Source: Acidimicrobiaceae bacterium (GTDB lineage: Bacteria; Actinomycetota; Acidimicrobiia; Acidimicrobiales; RAAP-2). From it: a stretch of 64,000 nt of DNA. Both the position numbers and the translations under genes were made by a program. Each line of letters opens with the position of its first letter. Position 1 is the stretch's first letter. The stretch is taken from contig PMFA01000011.1 of assembly GCA_003155915.1 (NCBI GenBank), positions 1-64,000 on the forward strand. Direction: 5' to 3'. Below, one piece after another: positions 48,584-57,162 of the stretch. Below the pieces are notes generated by a model. That model worked only from the letters and a program-made list of their open reading frames with translations, ran no database searches and was not told where the DNA came from.

Positions 48584-49345
48584 CTATCGCAACTGTGCGG
48601 TCGCGCGGTACACGTCGGTGACGTAGGGCAACGTAATCGTGTCCGGCAGTTGGTCGACGACTACTTGAACGTCACGCATGACCGTACGCTGTTCCTCGTC
48701 GTCCATCACCGCGATGTAGCTCGTCGTGAGAACACGTTGAAGAAGCCCCTCGTGATCCAGGATTTGGTGATGGCTGAACTTTCGTCGTTCGATGTTCACG
48801 AAGGGGCCTGACGCCAGGACGGGCGTGAAGTCTTGACCCACTGCGTACGGCTGGTAAATCGGCCACCGCATGGCCTCGCCGAGGTCGGCCACCCACGAGA
48901 CCGACTCGTCGCGCTCGTTCCACAAGACACCGAGGCGACCGCCGTCGACGAGCACCCGATGGATCTCTTCCATCGCCACCGGTGCGTCAAACCAGTGAAA
49001 GGCCTGCGCAACGACCACACAGTCGACGGTTGCGTCATCCAGAGGGATTGCGACGTCGCGGCCATCGAGGACCTTCACGGTGGGGAGCCGTTTGCTCAGT
49101 ACCTCTCGCATCCCGGGCGTTGGTTCGACTGCGGTGATCGTCGCGCAGTACGGCATCAACTGTCCGGTCATTATTCCCGTGCCGGCTCCTAAATCGAGGA
49201 CGTGGACGTCTTCATCGATGCCGAGCGAGTCGACCAAGTATGTGATGGCGTCGAAGGGGTAGTCCGGTCGCGCTAGCTGGTAACGCTCGCCGTCACCAAA
49301 TCCGGACGTGGCGTGATCGTGCGGGTGCTCGGTCAAACTCGACAT
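48584..49345 (-). CDS. Class I SAM-dependent methyltransferase
   Basis: About 253 residues. The SAM loop is VLDLGAGTGIMTGQL, the acidic turn is AVEPTPGMREVL, and AQAFHWFD is the third motif typical of the SAM-methyltransferase 11 group. No substrate can be named. ATG 49345 is preferred over the TTG two codons earlier. A 13-base direct repeat overlaps the start. Confidence 0.82.
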   Translation of the reverse strand: MSSLTEHPHDHATSGFGDGERYQLARPDYPFDAITYLVDSLGIDEDVHVLDLGAGTGIMTGQLMPYCATITAVEPTPGMREVLSKRLPTVKVLDGRDVAIPLDDATVDCVVVAQAFHWFDAPVAMEEIHRVLVDGGRLGVLWNERDESVSWVADLGEAMRWPIYQPYAVGQDFTPVLASGPFVNIERRKFSHHQILDHEGLLQRVLTTSYIAVMDDEEQRTVMRDVQVVVDQLPDTITLPYVTDVYRATAQLR

Positions 49346-49372
49346 CCCCAATCGTCAAAGACATCCCCAATC
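49341..49372. repeat. Direct repeat across the methyltransferase start
   Basis: GACATCCCCAATC occurs at 49341-49353 and 49360-49372, period 19. It duplicates the start codon region on the minus strand, but the upstream ATG copy is out of frame. Confidence 0.6.
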
Positions 49373-49444
49373 TACGGGGCGCGCACGTCATTCCAGCCAT
49401 GGAAAATGACCGGGCACATCTGACCCTCTCGTGAGGCGAAAAAC

Positions 49445-50620
49445 TCACTCCCAAATGGCAGATCCCGTGGTGGGATCGAAGAATTCCAATCGAATGGGAT
49501 CGATCGAGAACTTGAAGGTGTCGCCCTGACGAACTTCGTGTCGAGGCTCGATTCGAGCGACGCAGTCAACGGAGAGTTCCACACTCTCCTCGTCCTGATC
49601 CCTCGACCCCTTCGTCGCATTGGAGTCCTCCGCCTGAACCATGGGGGCGTCGTTTGTGAAGTGAACTAAGAGTTCCGAGCCGAGCGCCTCGACGACCTCA
49701 ACCTCCCCCACGAAAGCGGCGCCGGGACGATCATCGCTGGGCGCGCGTAGATCTTCGGGGCGTACGCCAACGACGATCGGCTGGCCAGCGAATCGCCTGA
49801 GACCTGGGTGAAGGGTCACGACGTCGCTCGATAGACCAATGTGCTGACTGCCGAGTGCAACCCCAGTCAATTCAGAATTCAGTGATCCCTCGAAGAGGTT
49901 CATGGCCGGCGAACCGATGAATCCGGCGACGAATAAATTGGTCGGGCGGTCGTAGAGAACTTGCGGAGCGTCACACTGTTGGAGCACGCCTGAACGCAGC
50001 ACCGCCACCCGATGTCCCAGCGTCATCGCTTCAGTTTGATCGTGGGTGACGTACAGCGCCGCCACGCCAATTCGCTTTTGGACCCTGGCGATTTCCGCGC
50101 GCATCTGAACTCGAAGCTTGGCGTCCAGGTTCGACAGTGGTTCGTCCATCAAGAAGACGTTCGGTTCACGCACGATGGCCCGGCCCATTGCGACGCGTTG
50201 ACGCTGTCCTCCCGAGAGTTGACTTGGCTTGCGATCGAGCCAATCTGATATCCCGAGAACGTTGGCGGCGCTCTTGACCCTCTTCGCGATTTCCGCCTTC
50301 GGAACCTTCTTCATCTTCAGAGCGAAGCCGATGTTTTGTGCGACGTTCATTTGCGGATACAACGCATAACTTTGAAAAACCATGGCGATGTCACGGTCTC
50401 TCGATGGGACATCATTGACGACTTGATCGCCAATGCGGATGACACCGGACGAGATGTTTTCCAGCCCCGCGATCATCCGAAGCACGGTGGTCTTTCCGCA
50501 GCCCGATGGGCCCACCACCACCATGAGTTCACCATCGTCTACCTGTAGGTCCAGTCCGTGGACGGCTTCGAACCCGTTGGGGTAGACCTTGGTCACGCTC
50601 TCGATGCTGATTGACGCCAT
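49445..50620 (-). CDS. Carbohydrate ABC transporter ATPase (MsmK/UgpC type)
   Basis: A 391-residue ATPase: Walker A GPSGCGKTT, signature LSGGQRQR, Walker B VFLMDEP, switch His in VTHDQ, then the OB-fold regulatory domain common to sugar importers (about 240-391, with VGVRPEDLR). It is the missing ATPase for the permeases at 52566-54432. The ATG is set by GAGGAGA six bases upstream; the open frame further upstream has no such signal. It is separated from the GH66 gene by 140 bases with no clear promoter. Confidence 0.92.
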   Translation of the reverse strand: MASISIESVTKVYPNGFEAVHGLDLQVDDGELMVVVGPSGCGKTTVLRMIAGLENISSGVIRIGDQVVNDVPSRDRDIAMVFQSYALYPQMNVAQNIGFALKMKKVPKAEIAKRVKSAANVLGISDWLDRKPSQLSGGQRQRVAMGRAIVREPNVFLMDEPLSNLDAKLRVQMRAEIARVQKRIGVAALYVTHDQTEAMTLGHRVAVLRSGVLQQCDAPQVLYDRPTNLFVAGFIGSPAMNLFEGSLNSELTGVALGSQHIGLSSDVVTLHPGLRRFAGQPIVVGVRPEDLRAPSDDRPGAAFVGEVEVVEALGSELLVHFTNDAPMVQAEDSNATKGSRDQDEESVELSVDCVARIEPRHEVRQGDTFKFSIDPIRLEFFDPTTGSAIWE

Positions 50621-50760
50621 CTTCTTCTCCTCAACTCGCTCTTCGCGAGTCATTTCTCTTCGACCACCACAATGTTTTGTCCGCCACGCAGTGACGCGGC
50701 AACCTACACTGACGTTCAACCGACGACGCGTTGACTACGGCGCGACCACTCGCGAGTCCC

Positions 50761-52464
50761 TTAGACATCGGCGTGCCCTTCGCGGCGCAGTCGAAGTACG
50801 GACCACCCTTTGATCAGAGGCAGCGTGACTTCGAGAGCTCGACCTTGACGGTGCGGTACGACGACAGTCTCAAGTGCGACGAAGTGTTCATCGCTCGCAC
50901 CGAGCACTGCCGCCGACACCGTCCAAGATTCGAAATGACTCACGAGCACCCTGACCTTCACGCTGGACAGTGTGCCTGGTGTGGTCGGTTCTGACCATTT
51001 CCCGTTCTCACTACCCGTGAGGTCGAGCACGCCCACGCTCACCAGACCATCGGCATGATTGACGCGGGCAAAGAGGCTCCCCCCGACGGGCTCCGGGCGC
51101 ACCGGCGCACCGGCCTCAATACCGACGGCACCATTCTCGTCACCTATTTCGTACCAACTCGTGTCCTCGCCGTCGACAAACAGATCTCGACACCGCAGTG
51201 TGAAGTGGCGCCACGCCGTGACTTCATCGAGCTCTTCAGAGTTCAGGATCGCGTGCTTCGGGTAGTAGGGATCACAGAGCGCGGCGCCTTTATCCCCATA
51301 GATGAGGGCACTGGCACCGAGTTGCGTCGAGATGGCTTCGCTGAGGACAACCGTCCGAAGTGACGCCTCGCGAGCGGGCCCCTCGACGGGCCCGCTCGCG
51401 CGGTCGATGCCCCACACGGGCGGATAACACGCAATCGAACCGCGGAGCACTTCGCCGCGATCAGCGCCAGGACCGAGCAGGCCCGAGACGCCGGAGCTTC
51501 GGTCCAACAATCCTTCAAAGTGACGCCATTCGTCATTCGGGGGCCAGATTTCGCAGTAGCGAAATCTGGGTCCCGGGGCGAGGCGCGCTCCCGAAGGAAC
51601 GCCATTCACTTGATTGAAACTTATGAGTACGTCGGGCCAGGCGTTTCTCGCGAAACGTAGAAAGGATTCGTACGCCCTGCGCATGTCGATGGCGTTGCCG
51701 TCGGCGTCGAAAGCGATGCGCGGATATCCGTAGGTGTCGATGTGGAAGCCGTCAAATCCGATCGCCTCGGCGGCCGCGCCGTAGGACTCGACGAAGTGAC
51801 GTTGCCACGATGCATTCCCAGGGTTCGCCAGCACGATCTGGTCCATGAAACGAATGGCCTCGCCGTGGTCGTCGTACATGAGCATCTCGGGATGCTGTTT
51901 CGCGAAGCCGTGACCGACGGCGTAGATCGGCACGTAGGCGTGGGTTACTGAACCCTGAGCGCGCAGTCCGGTCGCGAGTTCTCGAAGGGCGTCGAATGAG
52001 ACAGGTCGATGCGACGGGTCCTCCCAACCACTCTTGGGACCGAGCGGCTCGGTGTAACTGGCCATCCAGTCGTACACCTGGACCACGGTAGAGCGAAGGG
52101 AGCGGTGCCACTTCAGAATCGAAGCGACGTCGTCGACCTTGAAAGACGTCGCAAATCCATGGACCGGCCGCTCGCCCGGATGTGCTCCGATCGTCGTGAT
52201 GGATTCGGCGAGGAGCCGACCACTCTCGTCAATCGCCTGTACGGCGTACGTACCGGAACGCAGGTTCGAAAGCGTCCATCGGTCGCCGTGAACAGCTTCG
52301 AAGGATTCTCCGGAGGCCAGCAGCGCCCGTATTCGTGCGGTGCGAAGAGGTACGTCATCAAACGCGATCTCTTCAGTGGTCGAGTGAAATGCGCGTAGCT
52401 CTCCGAACCTCTGAGATCCGTCGTCGTGATCCGACGTGACGTCCTTGTCAGCGCACACGTTCAT
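50761..52464 (-). CDS. GH66 dextranase-type enzyme without signal peptide
   Basis: About 567 residues in the GH66 fold: an N-terminal beta domain, then a TIM barrel with the QVYDWMASY segment, HAYVPIYAVG, the proposed nucleophile Asp243 in GFDGFHIDTYG, and acid/base Glu305 in YCEIWPP, then a C-terminal beta domain. GH66 enzymes are endodextranases or cycloisomaltooligosaccharide glucanotransferases. No signal peptide is present, so it should act in the cytoplasm on imported saccharides. The first 12 residues of the open frame start with TTG; I prefer ATG 52464. It follows the permease gene. Confidence 0.85.
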   Translation of the reverse strand: MNVCADKDVTSDHDDGSQRFGELRAFHSTTEEIAFDDVPLRTARIRALLASGESFEAVHGDRWTLSNLRSGTYAVQAIDESGRLLAESITTIGAHPGERPVHGFATSFKVDDVASILKWHRSLRSTVVQVYDWMASYTEPLGPKSGWEDPSHRPVSFDALRELATGLRAQGSVTHAYVPIYAVGHGFAKQHPEMLMYDDHGEAIRFMDQIVLANPGNASWQRHFVESYGAAAEAIGFDGFHIDTYGYPRIAFDADGNAIDMRRAYESFLRFARNAWPDVLISFNQVNGVPSGARLAPGPRFRYCEIWPPNDEWRHFEGLLDRSSGVSGLLGPGADRGEVLRGSIACYPPVWGIDRASGPVEGPAREASLRTVVLSEAISTQLGASALIYGDKGAALCDPYYPKHAILNSEELDEVTAWRHFTLRCRDLFVDGEDTSWYEIGDENGAVGIEAGAPVRPEPVGGSLFARVNHADGLVSVGVLDLTGSENGKWSEPTTPGTLSSVKVRVLVSHFESWTVSAAVLGASDEHFVALETVVVPHRQGRALEVTLPLIKGWSVLRLRREGHADV

Positions 52465-52565
52465 CAGCCTGAACGAATCCTGTGACGTCCGCAACCTCAA
52501 CGATGCGGCGTCGCGACACCGAGGCGTCTACACCAGTGGATCCGGTCGAACGACTGCGTGGGGGC

Positions 52566-53486
52566 CTAACGAATGGCACCGAGCGACACCCCCGAACGGA
52601 ACCAGCGAAGTGAGATGAGAAAGACAACGATGACGGGCACCGTGGCGATCACCGACGCCGCGAAGAATGGCCCCCACGCCACCGTGTGGACCCCGATGAA
52701 ATCGGCCAGGCCCACGGGCAGGGTGTAGTTCTGGGAAGAGTTGATCATCGTGAGGGCCACGGGAAATTCGTCCCACGACGCGCTGAAGATGAACATCGAC
52801 ACGACGGCGATTGCGGGAAGCGCCAGAGGCACGATCAGTCCCCACAAGACTCGAAGGGTTCGCGCACCGTCAAGTCGGAACGACTCCTCGTACTCCTTGG
52901 GGATCGCCTCGAAGAAACCCCGCAAGAGGAAAATCGTGAATGGCAAGTTGGACGCGACGTACAACAGCACAAGACCGGTCAACGAATCGAGCAAGTGAAG
53001 CCGATCCATCAACAGGAACTGTGGGATCAACAACAGCAGGTTGGGAACGGCGAGACTCGCGAGGAAGAAATAGAAGATCGTCTGCTTCAATGGAAACTGG
53101 TAACGCGCGAACGCAAAGGCCGCCAATGACGCGAAGACCACGGTGATCACGACGGTTGCGAACGCCACGATGAGGCTATTCAAGAAATAGTGGCTAAAGC
53201 TGTTCTCAGTCCAGGCCTGCACGTAGTTCTGCACCGTCGGGTGCGTCGGAATGAGCACCGTCGCACCGAGCAACCCGCCGTTGGGCTGAAACGAAAGAGA
53301 GAGCATGTAGAGTAACGGCCCGAGCGAGGTCACCGACAAGATGATGGCGATGACCAGACGCGATTTATTGCGACGGCGCGCACCGAAGAGCCCGGGGCCG
53401 GCGGCCGTTGCGGGAGGCTTCTTCGGCGGCTTCTTCGGCGGCGCCATTTCCGTCGATAAAGTCGCGGTGCCGTCGAACCTAGACAT
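52566..53486 (-). CDS. Sugar ABC transporter permease (MalG type)
   Basis: A 306-residue membrane protein with six predicted helices and the EAA loop EEYEESFRLDGARTLRVLWGLIVPLALPA. The N-terminus has a PPKKPPKKPP tract before the first helix. The start ATG lies eight bases inside the MalF-type gene; an internal ATG at 53447 is possible. Confidence 0.92.
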   Translation of the reverse strand: MSRFDGTATLSTEMAPPKKPPKKPPATAAGPGLFGARRRNKSRLVIAIILSVTSLGPLLYMLSLSFQPNGGLLGATVLIPTHPTVQNYVQAWTENSFSHYFLNSLIVAFATVVITVVFASLAAFAFARYQFPLKQTIFYFFLASLAVPNLLLLIPQFLLMDRLHLLDSLTGLVLLYVASNLPFTIFLLRGFFEAIPKEYEESFRLDGARTLRVLWGLIVPLALPAIAVVSMFIFSASWDEFPVALTMINSSQNYTLPVGLADFIGVHTVAWGPFFAASVIATVPVIVVFLISLRWFRSGVSLGAIR

Positions 53487-54432
53487 CGTGCTGCCTCAGG
53501 ATGCGAATTTCTGCTGCACTGAAACCGAAGAGTATGACCGCTAACAGCGACGCCAGGGCCGCTGCGTAGCCGAAGGCGAAGTTGGAGAAGGCCTGTTGGT
53601 ACATGTACGTCATCAACGACTGCGTCGAGTTATACGGTCCCCCCTTGGTGATTTCAAAGATCTGTGTGAAAACCTGCGCCGCCCCGATGACGAGCAGGAC
53701 GGTGACGAATGTGACGGCGCCGCGGATAGAAGGCAACACGACGTTTCGCCAGACCCGAAACTCATTCGCCCCGTCGATGCGAGCCGACTCGACGAGTTGG
53801 CGAGGAATGCCATCCAAGGCGGCGAGGAAGATGATGAACGACCAGCCAACACCTTTCCAGATGCTCAGGAGCCATATGACCCCGTTCGCGGTCCAAGTCT
53901 GAGCAGTCCAGTCAACGCTCACGGTATGGCCGACGAAGAGACCCGCAAGCCCGTTCATGACACCGCCCTGGGACGCAAAAATGTAGGAAAACACCCAACT
54001 CACGACTACCCACGACGTGACGACTGGTATGTAAATGCAGGCTCGCCAGAACATCGAGCCGGGCATGTGGTCAGTCAGCACTGCCGCCGCGAAGAGGCCA
54101 ATCGCCATTTGGATCGGCACGGTGATGACGATGAAGAGAAATGAGTTGAACGCCGCCGTTCGAATGACGGGATCGTGGAAGATGGCGGTGTAATTCGACC
54201 AGCCGACGAACGGGTCCGACACTCCGGGGAAGATGTGCCAGTTGTAGAAACTGATGTCGAACTGACGATAGATCGGGTAGATCGTGAACACCCCGTAAAT
54301 GACCAGGGCTGGGACGAGGAGGAGGTACGGAGTGGCGATTCGACGGGCCCGCAGTGAGCGACGGGACCGTCCCGAAACAGCAACCGGCGCCTTTGACGCT
54401 GAGTGCTGCTCGAGACGGTCCATCTTGCTCAT
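53479..54432 (-). CDS. Sugar ABC transporter permease (MalF type)
   Basis: A 317-residue membrane protein with the EAA loop RQLVESARIDGANEFRVWRNVVLPSI and about six helices after a short basic N-terminus. It begins eight bases after the binding-protein stop, in the usual order binding protein, MalF, MalG. Confidence 0.92.
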   Translation of the reverse strand: MSKMDRLEQHSASKAPVAVSGRSRRSLRARRIATPYLLLVPALVIYGVFTIYPIYRQFDISFYNWHIFPGVSDPFVGWSNYTAIFHDPVIRTAAFNSFLFIVITVPIQMAIGLFAAAVLTDHMPGSMFWRACIYIPVVTSWVVVSWVFSYIFASQGGVMNGLAGLFVGHTVSVDWTAQTWTANGVIWLLSIWKGVGWSFIIFLAALDGIPRQLVESARIDGANEFRVWRNVVLPSIRGAVTFVTVLLVIGAAQVFTQIFEITKGGPYNSTQSLMTYMYQQAFSNFAFGYAAALASLLAVILFGFSAAEIRILRQHDV

Positions 54433-54440
54433 TTCGCTTG

Positions 54441-55730
54441 TTACTGCTTAAACGTTGAGTTCGCTGCCGTGGTCGCAGCCGCAAGACCTGCAGCAACTGT
54501 GACCTTGCCGGCCAACATCTCCGCCAGAGCGTTGGAGAAGTCCGTGTCGAGTTCTCCGTAGTTCTGGAACACGGGTCGGGCCCTCGCGGTCAAGAGCGCG
54601 GTCGCGAACACCTTCAATGCTGGGTTCTCGATCGCCTCATTCGCCGAGTCCGTCTTGTACGCCGTCATGTCACCAGCGCCGGCCATTGCCAGTTGGGCGA
54701 AAGGAGACTGGAGGTACTTGACGAACTTGATCGTGTCTGCCTCGTTCTTCCCACCCTTAGCAATGACCAGGTCCTCGCCACCGACCACCGAAATCGATCC
54801 ACCGGGACCAGCAGGAATTGGCTCCGTGGTGTAACCGGTGAAGTTGGCCTGCTTGTACGTGTTGGTCGCCCATGGTCCGTCCATGTACATTGCGTACTTG
54901 CCCGTCGGGAATCCAGTCTCACCACTGATCGAGCCCGAGCCGCCGACGAAGTCGCTACCGATCACGCCAGTCGATTCCAGTGTCACCAACTGCTGCACGG
55001 CAGCGGTCATCGTGGGACTGTCCATGAATCCGCTGGACGTCGTCAACGCCTTGTTCGCAAAGTTGGCGCCGTCAGTCCAAACAAACGGTCCGACGTTCCA
55101 GATGTCGGTGCTGTCAACGCCAAGTCCGTACTGGCCCTTGGACGGGATCGTCAAAGTCTGAGCGTCCGCCATCATTTGCGCGTACGTCGTGGGCGCAGTC
55201 AGTCCCGCAGCCTTGAAGTCAGCCGTGTTCATGAACAGCACCTGCGTGTTCGTGTCATCGGGAATTCCGTAGTAACCGCCATTCCATAGATTGGTCGACA
55301 ACGGTCCGGGGTCGGCGGCCTTCTTCATGGCGGGGAACCACTTTTGCTTGGACGTCTCGACCAGCGTCCCTTCAGAAGCCAGCTGGGGAACCCACGCAAT
55401 GTCCGAGCGCATCAAGTCCGGTGGATCGCCCGCCGCTGACGACGCAATGAATTTCTGCAGCATCCCTGCGTACGGCAACGTGTCATCCTTGACCTTGATG
55501 CCAGGGTTGGCTGACTCAAAGGCAGGTATGACAACTCCGTTCATGACTGGTGTTTCCGTAACGTCGTTATAGGCGTTCCAGAAAGTAACCCAATGCACTT
55601 TGGGAGACGCCGACGCCACGCCCGAGCCAGAGAGGCCGATTATGGTGCCACCGCCGACGAGGGCAACGCACGCAACGGATAATCGCGTGATTGTGCCGAC
55701 TCTTCCCCTTACTAATTTGTGAATCTTCAT
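54441..55730 (-). CDS. Extracellular sugar-binding protein, family 1
   Basis: A 429-residue solute-binding protein: Sec signal (basic KLVRGRVGTITR, hydrophobic core, cleavage near ASASP), then the family 1 fold with VTFWNAYND and YAMYMDGPWATNTYK. As in the other binding protein of this window, no lipobox Cys is present. By context it should bind isomaltooligosaccharides. GAGG lies nine bases before the ATG. Confidence 0.92.
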   Translation of the reverse strand: MKIHKLVRGRVGTITRLSVACVALVGGGTIIGLSGSGVASASPKVHWVTFWNAYNDVTETPVMNGVVIPAFESANPGIKVKDDTLPYAGMLQKFIASSAAGDPPDLMRSDIAWVPQLASEGTLVETSKQKWFPAMKKAADPGPLSTNLWNGGYYGIPDDTNTQVLFMNTADFKAAGLTAPTTYAQMMADAQTLTIPSKGQYGLGVDSTDIWNVGPFVWTDGANFANKALTTSSGFMDSPTMTAAVQQLVTLESTGVIGSDFVGGSGSISGETGFPTGKYAMYMDGPWATNTYKQANFTGYTTEPIPAGPGGSISVVGGEDLVIAKGGKNEADTIKFVKYLQSPFAQLAMAGAGDMTAYKTDSANEAIENPALKVFATALLTARARPVFQNYGELDTDFSNALAEMLAGKVTVAAGLAAATTAANSTFKQ

Positions 55731-55914
55731 TTTGCATTACCTCAATTTCTTTTCTAGTTAGGCCGAATGGCCTGGGTTCTTGTGTGTTCTGTGCTGATTT
55801 GGGCCTAGGGCCCCGCTCCTCTTCCCTCTCCCCCAACCGTTAATTGCCTATTCAAAGGCGCGTTCGACCGAACGCCGATAAGAATCACCACATCGTGACG
55901 GGTGCCGCTACACA
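55731..55914. other. Gap between GH15 and binding-protein genes with small hairpins
   Basis: Contains AGGCC/GGCCT with a 4-base loop (55760-55773), a GGGCC/GGCCC repeat near 55801-55813 and a bulged GGCGCGTTC/GAACGCC repeat near 55857-55876. They may modulate expression between the two genes. No U-run, and no clear promoter found. Confidence 0.4.
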
Positions 55915-57162
55915 TCACGCCCCCAATCCTCGTGCGTCCGCATCCGAATCACCGATCAGTGGGAAGATCACGCCGCCTTCGTCGGAGCCATCAAATGATT
56001 CGAGCGCAATCGACAGCACGACGTACATGGCGTGCGACCACGTAAGGTCCCGTGCTGGCGGGCCCCATCGGTCGACCCATTCTCGAAAGTGCGGAGCGTC
56101 TCGCAGTTCGCCGCCGAATTGCTCGCCGAGGCGGCCCTCTTCATCGAAGCGCTCGGAAATCCACTCGTGACATCGACGCGCGCCTTCGAGGTCGCCGACC
56201 GTGAGGTAGTGCCAACCGAGTGACGCCGTGAGCACGGGCCACGCGCCGCTGCCGTAGTAGATGTCGGTGGGATACCGACGGATACCGCCAACGAGCGAGA
56301 GCTGCTCCTCAATGGAGGCCACCGTTCGAACATAGGATCGATCAGTGGGTTCGACCACACGGAACGGCGTAGAGAGCCACAGCGCGCTGGCGTCGACATC
56401 TGCATTTTCGTTTGACTTTGCGTAGATCCCGAGTTGAGCGGCGCTCGCTCTTACTCGCTCCTTCACCGCAAGGGCACGTTCGAGTAGTTGGACGTCATTC
56501 AATAAACGAGCGGCTGTCGTGAGTCCGCCGTACACGCAGGCGAGGGTCGACGTATGGAGAGCTGATCCGCTCTCCTCCCACACGTCGTAGCAGGGACTCA
56601 GCGCGAACGACGCGAGGTAGCGACCCACTCGCTCTACGGACGCTAAGAACTCCGCTGGCACCCCGTCCTGACCCGTGATCAGCAAATGTTGGCCGAGCGA
56701 CCATAGCCACGTGCCGTAGCCGTCGATCTGAAAGTTCGGCCACTCATCGGTGACCGTCGATCCGTCCAACCCGAATCTGGCCGGCGGCATGTGTGACGGA
56801 TCGAGCTTTTCGCCTCGCTCGTGGCGCCCGATGACGTCATCGATGATGCCGCTGATGCCCCCGACGGCCGCGTTGACCCAAGAGTGGAATCGACGCGAGG
56901 CCTCGTGCTCGTCAGCTCGGTCAAGTGCGTAGGCACAGAAGGAACCATCGCGTAACCAGCTGTAGTGATACTCGGCAAAATCAGGAGACGCAATGAAGGC
57001 GCCGTTGTCGCTCTGGAGCCGAAGAATGGAGTCCACACTGTTTCGAACCGAAGAGAGCTCAATTCCTTCACTCAACTCATTCTCGATTCCTTGGAAGAAA
57101 TCCTTCTTGCGCGGTGCCTTGTCACGTCGTGGGCCGATGCCATATCGCGAGACTTTTGTCAT
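55915..57162 (-). CDS. Cytoplasmic GH15 glucohydrolase (isomaltose glucohydrolase-like)
   Basis: A 415-residue (alpha/alpha)6 enzyme of family GH15. Conserved parts: YSWLRDGSFCAYAL, NFQIDGYGTWLWSL, CYDVWEE with general acid E196 (or E197), HTSTLACVYGG, the general base E347 in GRLGEQF and the RDLTWSHAMYV segment. It releases glucose from non-reducing ends. With no signal peptide and GH66 neighbours, alpha-1,6-linked isomaltose is the likely substrate, as for the Kribbella isomaltose glucohydrolase. ATG 57162 lies 41 bases inside the ROK gene, after GGAG. Confidence 0.87.
   Translation of the reverse strand: MTKVSRYGIGPRRDKAPRKKDFFQGIENELSEGIELSSVRNSVDSILRLQSDNGAFIASPDFAEYHYSWLRDGSFCAYALDRADEHEASRRFHSWVNAAVGGISGIIDDVIGRHERGEKLDPSHMPPARFGLDGSTVTDEWPNFQIDGYGTWLWSLGQHLLITGQDGVPAEFLASVERVGRYLASFALSPCYDVWEESGSALHTSTLACVYGGLTTAARLLNDVQLLERALAVKERVRASAAQLGIYAKSNENADVDASALWLSTPFRVVEPTDRSYVRTVASIEEQLSLVGGIRRYPTDIYYGSGAWPVLTASLGWHYLTVGDLEGARRCHEWISERFDEEGRLGEQFGGELRDAPHFREWVDRWGPPARDLTWSHAMYVVLSIALESFDGSDEGGVIFPLIGDSDADARGLGA

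Noticed and set aside
53411-53450. CTTCTTCGGCGG tandem repeat
   Set aside because: Codes for the Pro-Pro-Lys-Lys tract at the N-terminus of the MalG-type permease; coding low complexity.
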